DNA of 64,000 nt from Herpetosiphon gulosus (GCF_039545135.1 NZ_BAABRU010000006.1:62001-126000); one strand, 5' to 3'. Positions 34,789 to 44,842 are shown, counted from the first letter of the stretch. Notes: generated from the sequence alone by a model not told the origin. Numbers and translations: made by a program.

Positions 34789-35408
34789 TCAGCAAACTAG
34801 GTTTTATCCATACTGCCGCCGTGCATAGCGCTACCTTTGAACAACTGGTTGGCGAAATTCAGCCAACGTGTGCTGTTGAGCATGTGGTTGTGCCAGCCTT
34901 GCTCGAACAAGCTCGTCAAGCAGGCTTAACTAGCGCAATCGCCCAACAACTTACTCAAATCATTGAACAACTTCAAGCCAATAGCGTAGAGCGAATCATT
35001 TGCACTTGCTCAACCCTCGGCGGCTTGGCCGAAACGCTCAATCCAATGGTGATTCGGGTTGATCGGGCTATGGCCGAGCAGGCAATTGCGCTTGGCTCAC
35101 GAATTGCGGTCGTTGCAGCTTTGGCTAGTACCCTCGAACCAACCCATGCCTTGCTCAAGGCTGTAGCTCAACAACAGGCCAAAGCAATTCAAATTAGCAA
35201 TTATACCTGTTTGAATGCATGGGAAGCCTTTTTGACCAATGATCAAGCCAGCTATTTACAACAAATTGCCGCTGTGCTTGCAATGATTGATCAGGTTGAT
35301 GTGATTGTATTGGCCCAAGCTTCAATGGCGGAAGCAGCAAAATTATGTCAACAAAATATCCCGATTTTGAGCAGCCCACGCATCGCGATTGAGCGCCTGT
35401 TTGCATGA
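34785..35408 (+). CDS. Aspartate/glutamate racemase-like protein
   Basis: The 207-residue protein shows the family layout. It starts LGFIHTAAVH, and the first active-site region is IICTCSTLGGLAE, with Cys in the expected place. The second active-site region (IVLAQASMAEAAKL) has Ala-Gln-Ala where racemases usually carry Cys, so it may not be a two-base racemase. It could be a one-base enzyme of the superfamily, such as a decarboxylase, isomerase or hydantoin-racemase relative. It is the third gene of the DUF1990 operon with a 4-bp overlap. Confidence 0.8.
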   Translation: MISKLGFIHTAAVHSATFEQLVGEIQPTCAVEHVVVPALLEQARQAGLTSAIAQQLTQIIEQLQANSVERIICTCSTLGGLAETLNPMVIRVDRAMAEQAIALGSRIAVVAALASTLEPTHALLKAVAQQQAKAIQISNYTCLNAWEAFLTNDQASYLQQIAAVLAMIDQVDVIVLAQASMAEAAKLCQQNIPILSSPRIAIERLFA

Positions 35409-35542
35409 AATCAATCATCCTGATCAAAATATGGTATTGAGTCAATTGTTATCAAATCATCACCAAAGCGCCATTTGAGCGTAATTGACAGCGAGTTAAA
35501 ATGTAACTATACTTGTTTCATATTCACAATGAGGCAAAAAAT

Positions 35543-35989
35543 ATGAGTGCAAGCAGTCGATTCGCTGTGGCGGTGCATATTTTGGCACTGCTTGAAACCA
35601 ATGCAAATCAAGCTCTTTCCTCAAGCTGTATTGCAGCCAGCGTCAACACCAATCCGGTCGTTATTCGGCGGATTCTGGGCATGCTCAACCGAGCGGGCTT
35701 AGTCCACACCGAATATGGCGCTGATGGCGGAACCCGTTTAGCGCGTTCGGCTCATGAAATTACCCTCAACGATATTTATCATGCTACCGAAAATTGCCGG
35801 ATTCTGCCCTTGCATGCCAGCTCGCCCAACCAAGATTGTCGCTGTGGGCGCACAATTCAGCCAGTGCTTAGTACCATTTTTAGCCACGCCGAAGCTGCCA
35901 TGCAACAAGTATTGGCCAATAAAAGCCTCGCCGAAGTTGTGAATGAGATGCAGTGCAAGCCTAATCCCCAATCCATACCCCATCCGTAA
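35543..35989 (+). CDS. Rrf2-family transcriptional regulator
   Basis: The ATG at 35543, after GAGG, gives 148 residues. The winged helix is typical: SRFAVAVHILALLE, SSSCIAASVNTNPVVIRRILGMLNRAGLV and YGADGGTRLAR. The effector part has three Cys (CRILP, then DCRCGRT), spaced unlike the IscR iron-sulphur set but able to sense redox or bind metal. It resembles the YwnA/YwgB branch, which often regulates adjacent oxidoreductase genes. It follows the racemase-like gene by 134 bp, probably with its own promoter. Confidence 0.9.
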   Translation: MSASSRFAVAVHILALLETNANQALSSSCIAASVNTNPVVIRRILGMLNRAGLVHTEYGADGGTRLARSAHEITLNDIYHATENCRILPLHASSPNQDCRCGRTIQPVLSTIFSHAEAAMQQVLANKSLAEVVNEMQCKPNPQSIPHP

Positions 35990-36014
35990 ATAGATCAATC
36001 ATTCTAAGGATTAA

Positions 36015-36051
36015 AAATCAGCCTCTGCCCATAATTGGCAGAGGCTGATTT
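36015..36051. terminator. Bidirectional terminator between convergent genes
   Basis: A perfect 15-bp stem (AAATCAGCCTCTGCC with its complement) has a 7-base loop. Its A- and T-rich ends serve both the Rrf2 gene on the plus strand and the large secreted-protein gene on the minus strand. Confidence 0.9.
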
Positions 36052-36073
36052 AGTTAAGTCAGATCGTGATAGT

Positions 36074-39000
36074 TTAGCGCTTCACGGCTGGCAGATAGAT
36101 TTGATACGACTCGACCTCGAATTTCCAACTGAAATCAGCAGGCATCTGGCGACCATCTTTCGCTCTGATTCCATTGGCTCCGCCGCGAATGGTCACAGTG
36201 TAGATCTCGCCATCCACTAGCGTAGCGCTAGGCTTGAAGCTAAATCCGATAATTTCGGTCTGATCAAGGTTATAGAGATAGGTTGGTGTTCCGGCTACCA
36301 ACTGATTGCTGGCATTGCGAACTTGGAAGGCATTGCTCAGCGATGCTTCGCTCAGCGGGGTTTCAAAGGCAGCCTCAATCTTGGTGGTTGTCACACCGCG
36401 TCCTCCAGGCACTGGATTCCAAGCATGGGGACTTAGCGGCCATGGCGTACCCACAACCAACGGCGACCAAGCGCTGTAGTTGCCACTAAGATCATAAGCC
36501 CGAATCCCATAGAAGATCGATTGATTGTCTTTCAAGCCCCACAATTTGGCATCAAGCTGGTTCGTCGCAGTAAAGATCATCTCTTTGCCACCCATATTGC
36601 GGGAGTAGAGAAACTCATTTGGATCATTGACCTCGCCAAAGCCAATCTCGTAGCCACCGAGATCCATTTCCTTGTTCGGTGTCCATTTGACCAACAGTTG
36701 ACCGGGCAAGGGGGTCGCCTGCAGGTTGGTTGGAATTTTGGGTGCACGCTGGTCATTGACCACAATCAAGGTATCTAACTGCTGGACTGTTGGTTGATTA
36801 CGGCCATCGTCGGCAAAGAGTGCCAGCTTATATTGACCACTTGGAATCTCGCTCAGATCCCAAACATGCTGGCCTGTGCCAAGTTTGATGTTATCGCTGA
36901 TAACCGTGCTCAAACCTACATCGATTGGCTCAGTTGGAGTAATGACGCTGGAATAGACTAGTGAAACTTTGGCATCAGGGTCATCGGTATCGCGAGTTGC
37001 CCAATTGACCGTAACTTGGCTGCCAGTTGGAGCCGAATTACAAGTTACCGTCACGCCGGGGGTTGTCGCACCACCACAAGCCAATGTCGCACTATCAAAA
37101 ATTGGGGGATTGTTCAGTTGATAGGCAACAACTTCATATTGGCTTGGTGGCCCCTCAATAATCAGGCTATACGTGCCAGGCGTGGCCGTTTCGAGCATAA
37201 AGGCCAAGTCATTGCCTTCAGTAATCACGGTGGTGTAGTCACGAATCAAGGTTTGAGTCGTGTCATTGACATTGCCTTCATTCAATTCCGTCCCATCAGG
37301 CAGAATCAAGCGGATAACTGGCTCAACTGAGGGAGTTCCAGCAAAGTGAATTCCAAAGTAACCACTAGCGGTCGAGGTAATCACAACTGGTACGGTAACT
37401 TCAGGGATTGCCGCAAATAATGCACCACCCGATTTCCCAGGATTGACAGGCCGTGAAACGATCCGTTGGCTGTAGCCTGGTTCGCCTTGCTCAATACTCT
37501 GAGCAATTTGGAGCGAGTTAATCAGGCGATAGTTTTTCGGATTGACTAGCTTGACAAAGCCCGTATTCAAGCCAACTGGCTTATTCAGATCAACAAATAC
37601 GCTCACTTTGAAGATATTGAAACAGCAGCTCACCCGACCCAACATGCCCACTGTCGTACCACCACCCGATTGCACGAACTCACCCATTTGGAACGAAACC
37701 GAGCCAAAAGTAATATTTTTTGGTGGTAAAGCGCGGCCAAACTGGCCTTTGCGCAAGCCAACCGACATTCGTGCTGAGCCAGCAAAGCGTAATTTTTGCT
37801 GATCAACACAATTGGTTGAGCCAGCAGGGGTACAGCTACGAACCGTTACCGTGCCAACCCGCAGTTCCAACCCACCACGAACAATCACCGCCTCAAATTG
37901 GAATTTTGCATGCAGGCCTTTGCCGCCGCTAAATCCAGCTTCGTGACCAATGCTCACACTAGCGCTAGCAACTTCAAAGATCAACACTTTCATACTAGCA
38001 GTCAGCGAGAACTTGAATGGGTCAACCACCAAGGTTGCAGTTCCCTCAGCCGAAACCAGCGGAATTCCCGCGAGTCGAGCAACTGAGCTTACCTCGATGC
38101 CAACCCCGATTGTGACCGTGCCCGATTTGATCGAGAACGAACCACTCATCTTGGTCAAGGCAGCACCGCTATTGGCCAACGGAATACCAGGCGACGACTC
38201 AAAGGCCACCACCACATCCAACTCATTAAACGCCCCGGTTGGTAAGGTTTTGACCGTCACATCAACCGAGATTGTTGAGCCACCGCTGGGATCAAAGCCA
38301 GGCATGCTCAGAGTTGCGCCACCAGCGAACATGTAGCCAGCGCCATCTTTGCTGAAGAAGCCACGGAAACCAACAAAATTGGTGCCAGCAATCTTGAGTG
38401 GTGGCAACTCAATCCCACCGCCAGTTACCGAAACTTCGCCGCGCCCACTGATGCGGAGTCCTGCCACATCAGCAGTCAGGTTGCCCATGAGATCCGACAT
38501 CGAAAGTCGAGCACTATCAGCGGCAAAACCACCATCATCAAGGAAGCGGGGATTTTCCAGAGCCATGCTGAAGCCAGCAATTTTGACGCTAAAGTTGGTT
38601 AGTGAGGCTTCGAAGCGCTTGATACATGGTGATTGGGCACAATTTTGGCTGCCGATCGGCGCAACATTCGGGCCGCCACGTACCACCATCACCAAGCCCG
38701 CCCCAACGCCACTGTTGCCTGGGATTTTTACGCTCAGGTTACCAGTAACGGTTAGGCTAAGGGTTTCTTGGGCTACCCCAAACTGACCAACGATGCTACT
38801 ACCTTGTAAAACTCCACTCGAAATGTTGGGCGTGCTGATCGTCGCGCCGCCAAGGGCAAATTGTAACTTGCCATCTTTGTTGATGCCAAATTTGAAGCCT
38901 GTAATACCTGCTGCTGATTGACCGCCCATATCACTTGACCACAGCAGATCAACCGCGCTTGCTTTCAAACCATAGAAATTTTCCACCGTATCGCCGATTA

Positions 39001-40192
39001 AGCTCAACCCGCGTAGGCGAAAATTCAGTGGCCCCATTGCAACGGTGGTTTCAGCAACGGTAGCGCTGAAAACAGGTTTGAAAACTCCATTGACCTTGAC
39101 CGCGCTAAATGTCAGCGTTACTTCGCGCGGCGTGGCTGATTCTGGTTGGTTCAGCACATTGCCAAAAATCAAGGTTGAGTTGACACTGACGGTTGAGGTG
39201 CCAGTCGCATTATCATGACCAATGCTCAAGGTCTGGTCGGTCATGCTGAAGTTGCCGCCAAACTTCCAATCAGGAATTGGCACCGAGCCGCCGCCAATGC
39301 TAAAACTGCGATTGGCATACTTGAGATTTTGCAGTGAAAAAACCAAATTTGGGTTAGCAGGATCGAAATTTGGCAGATCGGGGTTTGCAGCCCGCGAAAC
39401 TTCGACCAAGCCAGCTTCAAATGCTCCAGTTGATAGGTCAATCTCTTTGACCGCAACACTCATGCCAGCCAGCGACATGGTGAAATTATCAACACTGCCT
39501 GAGAGCACGCCTTGCCGTGAATATTTGAGATTCACCACAATATTGAGATTAGGATTCTCAGAAGTGCTTGGGTTCAAGGCGGCAATGTTCAGATTAATCG
39601 GCAGTTCAGCCCGAAACTCGGCGGCGGCCAAATCAAACACAAAGCTCAGATCTTCGGTTTCGCTAGGGTCGCTGGTTTTATAAAAACTGCGCACACCCGA
39701 GCGATCAAGGAAGTGCAGGCTGATCGTGCTATTAGCAATTACGCCGATTGGATCAGCACTGCTTTGGTCATTGGTAATCGTTAGGCCAGTTGTATCAACC
39801 TCAAACACCTCTTTCGGCGTGTTGTTGGCGTTATAGGTTGAGGCAACCAGCGGCAAGCTAGCATTATCGCCAATAAATTTAACTGCGCCCGACAGCACCG
39901 ACTGATCGGCAGCGAACACAAATTCGCCGAGATTCGAGCCAACCGCACCAACGCTGATCAATGGTGGTGCATCACCAATCGCCAGCGTCACATCGTCGCG
40001 GGCGATAAAATGCGTGGGATCGGTTGCAATAAACGTATTCGCACAAATCTTCAACGCATCAGCCATACGGCACTCGCGCGTTTGGGCCGATGATGATGTG
40101 GTCAAAAGTGTTGTGAGTAGAACGATAAACCCAATAAGTCCAGTACTCACCAGCAACTGGCTACGAAATGGCCATGAACTACGATTAATCAT
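36074..40192 (-). CDS. Very large secreted beta-rich protein with fibronectin III and Ig-like C-terminal domains
   Basis: The ATG at 40192 follows AGGAGGAG and gives 1372 residues with a signal peptide (LLVSTGLIGFIVLLTTLLTTSSSAQT). Residues ~50-900 are a long run of beta-strand-like, Gly/Ser-rich segments with alternating hydrophobic residues (for example LSMPGFDPSGGSTISVDVTVKT), suggesting an extended beta-solenoid or sandwich array. It has no catalytic motif I recognise. About residue 1170 an Fn3 domain begins (PKIPTNLQATPLPGQLLVKWTP), followed by an SbsA/Big-like domain (GVTTTKIEAAFETPLSEASL). The last residues are YQIYLPAVKR, a type of tail I associate with secreted Chloroflexota proteins. 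It is likely an outer-surface or released protein. It is a single-gene unit. Confidence 0.87.
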   Translation of the reverse strand: MINRSSWPFRSQLLVSTGLIGFIVLLTTLLTTSSSAQTRECRMADALKICANTFIATDPTHFIARDDVTLAIGDAPPLISVGAVGSNLGEFVFAADQSVLSGAVKFIGDNASLPLVASTYNANNTPKEVFEVDTTGLTITNDQSSADPIGVIANSTISLHFLDRSGVRSFYKTSDPSETEDLSFVFDLAAAEFRAELPINLNIAALNPSTSENPNLNIVVNLKYSRQGVLSGSVDNFTMSLAGMSVAVKEIDLSTGAFEAGLVEVSRAANPDLPNFDPANPNLVFSLQNLKYANRSFSIGGGSVPIPDWKFGGNFSMTDQTLSIGHDNATGTSTVSVNSTLIFGNVLNQPESATPREVTLTFSAVKVNGVFKPVFSATVAETTVAMGPLNFRLRGLSLIGDTVENFYGLKASAVDLLWSSDMGGQSAAGITGFKFGINKDGKLQFALGGATISTPNISSGVLQGSSIVGQFGVAQETLSLTVTGNLSVKIPGNSGVGAGLVMVVRGGPNVAPIGSQNCAQSPCIKRFEASLTNFSVKIAGFSMALENPRFLDDGGFAADSARLSMSDLMGNLTADVAGLRISGRGEVSVTGGGIELPPLKIAGTNFVGFRGFFSKDGAGYMFAGGATLSMPGFDPSGGSTISVDVTVKTLPTGAFNELDVVVAFESSPGIPLANSGAALTKMSGSFSIKSGTVTIGVGIEVSSVARLAGIPLVSAEGTATLVVDPFKFSLTASMKVLIFEVASASVSIGHEAGFSGGKGLHAKFQFEAVIVRGGLELRVGTVTVRSCTPAGSTNCVDQQKLRFAGSARMSVGLRKGQFGRALPPKNITFGSVSFQMGEFVQSGGGTTVGMLGRVSCCFNIFKVSVFVDLNKPVGLNTGFVKLVNPKNYRLINSLQIAQSIEQGEPGYSQRIVSRPVNPGKSGGALFAAIPEVTVPVVITSTASGYFGIHFAGTPSVEPVIRLILPDGTELNEGNVNDTTQTLIRDYTTVITEGNDLAFMLETATPGTYSLIIEGPPSQYEVVAYQLNNPPIFDSATLACGGATTPGVTVTCNSAPTGSQVTVNWATRDTDDPDAKVSLVYSSVITPTEPIDVGLSTVISDNIKLGTGQHVWDLSEIPSGQYKLALFADDGRNQPTVQQLDTLIVVNDQRAPKIPTNLQATPLPGQLLVKWTPNKEMDLGGYEIGFGEVNDPNEFLYSRNMGGKEMIFTATNQLDAKLWGLKDNQSIFYGIRAYDLSGNYSAWSPLVVGTPWPLSPHAWNPVPGGRGVTTTKIEAAFETPLSEASLSNAFQVRNASNQLVAGTPTYLYNLDQTEIIGFSFKPSATLVDGEIYTVTIRGGANGIRAKDGRQMPADFSWKFEVESYQIYLPAVKR

Positions 40193-40401
40193 CGCTCCTC
40201 CTAATAACCGAAAAACCAAGACCGCTTTGGTTGGACAACGATAGAGAAACACACTCTATATTTGTGGTTTGGAATGATTGGGCCGTTGGAATCATGGAAA
40301 TTAGGATACGAGAATACTTGGCAACCCACACCTAGCCTAGGCTAGTAATTTGGGCTATCAAAAGGCTGCTAGAAACCCTAACTAAAGATAGGGTTGACGC
40401 T

Positions 40402-41043
40402 TCATTGGGTCAGATCAAAGCCATGTTTGATGGCATACAGCGCCGCTTGAGTCCGGTCGGCCACTGCCAACTTGGTGAGAATTGTACTCACATACCCTTT
40501 AACCGTACCCTCAGTTAGATGCAATGAGCGGGCAATTTCTTTATTGCTCAGGCCGCCAACAATCCCATCGAGCACACTGCGTTCACGCTCGGTTAGGGTT
40601 GGTAAGAGCGAGGGCGGAGCAGTTGATCGGCGCATCAAGGTGCGCTGGGCTTCGGCATGTAAAAAGGGTTGGCCACTCGCAACCGTGCGAATCGCCAAAA
40701 ATAGCTCAGCCTTGAGCACGTTTTTCAGCAGATAGCCACTTGCGCCCGCTTGAATTGCCTTGCTGACCCATTGATCATCACTAAAACTGGTCAGAACGAT
40801 GATACGGCTGGTTGGCAGCACGTGTTGGAGTGCTTGGGTCGCCTGAATTCCATCGACGTTGGGCATCACGAGATCCATCAAAATAACATGTGGCTGCACG
40901 ATTGGGGCTAATTCGATCGCTTCGGCTCCATTTTGGGCCTCGCTCACAATCAAAAATTCGGCATCCTCAGCTAAGAGAATGCGCAGCCCTTCGCGCACAA
41001 TTGCATGGTCATCAACCAGCATAATTCGGATAGTGTTGGTCAT
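40402..41043 (-). CDS. NarL/LuxR-family response regulator
   Basis: The 213-residue protein has a receiver domain with the acidic DDH pair (11-12), phospho-acceptor Asp57 (VILMDLVMPNVDG), Thr/Ser near 85 (VLTSFSDD) and Lys106 (YLLKNV). The LuxR-type DNA-binding domain follows (LTERERSVLDGIVGGLSNKEIARSLHLTEGTVKGYVSTILTKL). AGGAG precedes the ATG. The histidine kinase gene lies immediately upstream, ending 2 bp before its start, so the two form a pair. It is probably a transcription activator or repressor with unknown targets. Confidence 0.96.
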   Translation of the reverse strand: MTNTIRIMLVDDHAIVREGLRILLAEDAEFLIVSEAQNGAEAIELAPIVQPHVILMDLVMPNVDGIQATQALQHVLPTSRIIVLTSFSDDQWVSKAIQAGASGYLLKNVLKAELFLAIRTVASGQPFLHAEAQRTLMRRSTAPPSLLPTLTERERSVLDGIVGGLSNKEIARSLHLTEGTVKGYVSTILTKLAVADRTQAALYAIKHGFDLTQ

Positions 41044-41045
41044 GG

Positions 41046-42794
41046 CTAGCTCCTGACATGGGACATTTCACGTGGGAAGATGGCCTGCACCATCGTCCCT
41101 GCGGCTGCCCCAAGAGTAATCGTCAGCGTTCCGCCACAGGCTGCGACGCGTTTACGCATGCTGTAGAGACCTAATCCTTGGCTCGCTGGCTGGCTCGATT
41201 GATCGAAGCCAATCCCATCATCCTCAATACTCAAGATCAGCCGATTGCCATGAACGCGGAGGGTTACCGCCACATGGCTGGCCTGGGCATGTTTGCTGAC
41301 ATTATTCAATGCTTCTTGGATAATTCGATAGAGTGCATCTTCGTAGACGGCTGATTGCTGCGCATAATGAGTGGTATCAAAACTGACTTGAAGCGGATCG
41401 CCAATCACCTCAGTTGCATATTTGTGCAATCGCTGAAGCAATTTGCTCGGTTGATCGGGGGTTGCTGGTAGCGTAGGTTGAACATAACCCACCACCTGCG
41501 GATGATCACGCTCGATCGGGTGGAGATCGGTCAGCAATGAGCGCATTTCGGCAAGCGCTAGTTGGCTCAATTCGATTAAACGATTAACCCGACGCTCACC
41601 TTCAGCTGGGTCACGCTGCCAAGCCGAGGTAACGGTTTGCGAGATCAGTGTAATACTGAAGATCATTTGGGTTACCGAATCATGCAAATCACGGGCGAGC
41701 CGCTGGCGCTCATCCAACACCGCAATCCGTTCGCCGTGAGCATACAGCAAGCGTTGTTGACGACGATTGTCAATTACAATCGCCAGATGCTCAGCCGTAA
41801 CTTGATAGGGATGCAGATCAGCATGCGACCACTCATGCGGATTAGAATCAGTCAGTACAACCAAACCAATCCGCTGGCTACGCACAATCAATGGAATGAA
41901 GGCCATTGCTAAGCGTTGTTCAGCCTCTTGCATGCGCCGCAAACCAGGTGCAACCCGCGGGTCGGTGCGCACATCGGCAATCGTCACCGTCGCGCCTGCA
42001 TCAAGCAAATCGTCTAAGGCATCACGTTCATGGGGTTGGCGATCGTGGTTCGAAGATAACCCATGTTCTGGCGACCAACGCCCCTTGACCGTGCGAGCCA
42101 CAAACTGGCCTTGGGCATCAAACTCATACAAAACCACGGTGCAAGCATAGCGACGGCGAGCAGCAATATGGTTAAGGTATGCCGCCACAACCTCGGCAAC
42201 CGTGCGAGCACTACTAATGTTATGGCTGGTTTCAAACATCAACTGGGTTTCAGTCAAATGTTGCTGAAGCTGATCAAAGAGATAGGCATTTTCAATCGCC
42301 ACCCCCAGCTGATCAGCTACAATCGCCAAATTGGTCAGATCATCAGTCAATACGAGGCGCTGCGATTCGATATAGAGAATTCCTTCAAGCTGCTCACTAA
42401 TAATGATCGGAATCGCCAAATGCGACAAGCTTGGGGCATTATCGATCCAGACTACCTGACGAAGTTGGATAGCCGCCCCGATAATTCCTTGATCGGTCGG
42501 CAAAAGCGCATCAATCGCCAACGGAAGGGTGGCTGGGCCAATTCCCGCCCGACAGATCAAACTATCAGCAGCAGGCCGATTAAGCAACAACAGGCGCAGG
42601 GTTGCAAACTTAAAGTCCTCGCTAATAATCACAAGCGCCTGCTGAAGTAATGCTCCTAGATCAAGATGTTGGGCCATGAGATGAGCAATTTGGTTGACTG
42701 TGCGCAAACATGCTTGCCAATCAGTGGCGGTTAAAGTTTGGGATTCAGCAGAAGCAGCCATAAACGCAGCCTGCGCAGAATCTGATGGTTCCAT
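41046..42794 (-). CDS. GAF-domain sensor histidine kinase (HisKA_3 type)
   Basis: The 582-residue protein has no membrane segment. GAF domain 1 covers about 20-175, with QALVIISEDFKFATLRLLLLN and IGAAIQLRQVVWIDN. GAF domain 2 covers about 190-350 (TARTVAEVVAAYLNHIAARRRYACTVVL). The dimerisation helix has RLARDLHDSVTQMIFSIT, with phospho-accepting His371, typical of NarX-like kinases. The HATPase (DALYRIIQEALNNVSKHAQASHVAV, IEDDGIGFDQ, GLGLYSMRKR) completes it. It is a soluble sensor, perhaps for redox or small ligands, and phosphorylates the response regulator encoded next. Confidence 0.95.
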   Translation of the reverse strand: MEPSDSAQAAFMAASAESQTLTATDWQACLRTVNQIAHLMAQHLDLGALLQQALVIISEDFKFATLRLLLLNRPAADSLICRAGIGPATLPLAIDALLPTDQGIIGAAIQLRQVVWIDNAPSLSHLAIPIIISEQLEGILYIESQRLVLTDDLTNLAIVADQLGVAIENAYLFDQLQQHLTETQLMFETSHNISSARTVAEVVAAYLNHIAARRRYACTVVLYEFDAQGQFVARTVKGRWSPEHGLSSNHDRQPHERDALDDLLDAGATVTIADVRTDPRVAPGLRRMQEAEQRLAMAFIPLIVRSQRIGLVVLTDSNPHEWSHADLHPYQVTAEHLAIVIDNRRQQRLLYAHGERIAVLDERQRLARDLHDSVTQMIFSITLISQTVTSAWQRDPAEGERRVNRLIELSQLALAEMRSLLTDLHPIERDHPQVVGYVQPTLPATPDQPSKLLQRLHKYATEVIGDPLQVSFDTTHYAQQSAVYEDALYRIIQEALNNVSKHAQASHVAVTLRVHGNRLILSIEDDGIGFDQSSQPASQGLGLYSMRKRVAACGGTLTITLGAAAGTMVQAIFPREMSHVRS

Positions 42795-43273
42795 GAGCTA
42801 TCCTCACTCAATGCCGATATAGCGCAAGCCCTCGAAGTTGACGTTTGCCAACGCTAGCTCGATCAAGCAAACGAGCAGACATCAGATGAGTCACAGATCG
42901 GCTTCAGTGGCGCTGTGGAATCGATCGGATTGAGGGCGTTACGCAGGAATAAAATCAAAATATGCCCTTTTAATCATCAGGGCAATTTATTAAAATTTTG
43001 GAACAGCCTTATTTTACAAGATTAATTGGGTCTAATCGGCAATCAGAGATGCCAATATCTAGATGTGATCATCGATCTCGCAAACCAATGGTGCAGCCTC
43101 ATGCGTTTGCTAACACTTCGGGTTGCCCAATAATTAATCGATTTTAAGCAAGGAGCGCTGTTTAGCCTTCAAAATTACGCCAATCTGTTAACGCCCGTGA
43201 CAATCCTTGTCGGGGGCTAAAGCTGCATGCTATGATGCAGCACGGAGAGGAATTAGCGGTAGGAATCGCGCAT
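42795..43273. other. Intergenic region between divergent kinase and transporter genes
   Basis: About 480 bp hold promoters for the kinase operon on the minus strand and the transporter on the plus strand. I see no gene and no repeat. A region of high AT content lies at 42945-43030. Confidence 0.45.
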
Positions 43274-44797
43274 ATGACAGAAACACGTCGCTGGCCATGG
43301 GGCTTGATTTGGACAGCCCTGATCATTTTTTTGGCCGCTCTCGACCAAACGGTGGTAATCACCGTCTTACCAAATGTGGTCAGCACCTTGGGTTTAAGCG
43401 TTGATCAAGCGCTTGAACAGGGCATTTGGGTTATTACTGGCTATTTGCTTGGCTACACAGTCGCCATGCCGTTGCTTGGACGCATCGCCGATGCCTACGG
43501 CCATCGACGGTTATTTTTGGCAGCGCTAGGGGTTTTTGTAGTAGGCTCGATTGGCTGCGCCTTGGCCAATAGCGTTTGGTCGTTGGTCGCTTGGCGCATC
43601 GTTCAAGCCATTGGCGGTGGTGCTGTGCTGCCAATCGGCCTCGCAATCTCGATGGACGAAGTTAAGCCAATTCATCATGCAACCGCGTTGGGCGTTATGG
43701 GCGCTGCTGGCGAGGCTGGTGGGGTGCTTGGCCCTGCCTACGGTGGCCTGATCTCACAAATTCAACTCTTGGATGTTGATGGTTGGCGCTGGGTTTTCTG
43801 GCTAAATGTACCCTTAGGCGCAGCCTTGGCATGGGCGATTATCCGAACTTTGCCAAATCGGCCAGGCAATCGTGGCGCAGTCGATTATATTGGTGGCGGC
43901 TTGATCGCGATCAGTTTAACCGCGTTAACGGTGGCGCTTTCGCGCTCGCTTGGCAGTCTTGCCGTTGAGCCAAGTGCCGAAAGCGGCAATCTCGACCAAT
44001 ATGCAGTTGAGTGGACATCGCCACTCACAATTGGGCTTTTGGGGTTAACCATAGTCAGTTTTATTGGCTTTATTTGGTGGGAACGCCGCACCAAAACGCC
44101 ATTAATTGAACTGAGCGCCTTTCGCACTCCAGCGTTTAGTGCCGCCAATATCACCAATTTACTGGTTGGCATGGCCTTGATTGTTGGAATGGTCAATGTG
44201 CCGTTTTTTGTTGGCACCGTGCTCTCAGGCGATGCCCTAAGCGGTGGCTTAACCCTCATGCGCTTGACGGTTATGATTCCCATTGGAGCCGTTTTGGGCG
44301 GTATGCTCATGCGGCGGATCAGCGCCCGCTTAGTTGCCAGCCTTGGCATGATCATCACTGCGGTGGGTTTTAGCCTGCTTGGCTTTTGGAACCTGGAAAC
44401 CAACCAATGGATGTTAACAATTTATCTGTTGCTTACCGGAACCGGCTTTGGTCTGGTGTTACCAGCCTTGAGCGCCGCAGCGATTGGCACGGTTGCCCGC
44501 GAATCGATGGGCACGGCAGCTGGTTTGCTCAATGCATTACGCATGGTCGGCATTACCTTGGGCGTTTCAGCCTTGGCTTCGTGGAGTTTAGCCTATCGCA
44601 ACAGCCTCAACAGTCGCTTGGTATTAACCCTCGAAGATTTAGAGAATGGCAAGGCGCTCGCAGCGTTCACCCAAAATGAGATGACGGTCTATCACAGCAC
44701 TTTTTTTGCTGCCGCTGTGGTTTGTTTGATTGCCTTGATTCCAATTTGGTGGTTACCACGCGAACGCAGCGAGGGCGATACACCGCTGTTTGCTTAA
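43274..44797 (+). CDS. DHA2-family MFS efflux transporter (EmrB/QacA-like)
   Basis: The 507-residue protein has 14 hydrophobic segments, as in DHA2. Its first helix region has the family motif LDQTVVITVLPNVVSTLG, and motif A GRIADAYGHRRLFLA follows. The ATG at 43274 is one choice; a start 42 bp upstream in the same frame is possible. It exports lipophilic or cationic compounds through proton antiport. No membrane-fusion partner and no regulator is adjacent; the kinase pair is divergent. Confidence 0.92.
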   Translation: MTETRRWPWGLIWTALIIFLAALDQTVVITVLPNVVSTLGLSVDQALEQGIWVITGYLLGYTVAMPLLGRIADAYGHRRLFLAALGVFVVGSIGCALANSVWSLVAWRIVQAIGGGAVLPIGLAISMDEVKPIHHATALGVMGAAGEAGGVLGPAYGGLISQIQLLDVDGWRWVFWLNVPLGAALAWAIIRTLPNRPGNRGAVDYIGGGLIAISLTALTVALSRSLGSLAVEPSAESGNLDQYAVEWTSPLTIGLLGLTIVSFIGFIWWERRTKTPLIELSAFRTPAFSAANITNLLVGMALIVGMVNVPFFVGTVLSGDALSGGLTLMRLTVMIPIGAVLGGMLMRRISARLVASLGMIITAVGFSLLGFWNLETNQWMLTIYLLLTGTGFGLVLPALSAAAIGTVARESMGTAAGLLNALRMVGITLGVSALASWSLAYRNSLNSRLVLTLEDLENGKALAAFTQNEMTVYHSTFFAAAVVCLIALIPIWWLPRERSEGDTPLFA

Positions 44798-44842
44798 ATG
44801 TTACTTGAGGTTTGGGGAATGAAAGGCCTATGAGTTAGGAGT

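Noticed and set aside
36074-40252. Large protein as an RTX or autotransporter adhesin
   Set aside because: No RTX nonapeptides, no C-terminal beta-barrel and a C-terminal YLPAVKR tail instead.
42795-43273. Small gene in the long intergenic region
   Set aside because: No frame with a ribosome-binding site and protein-like composition was found.
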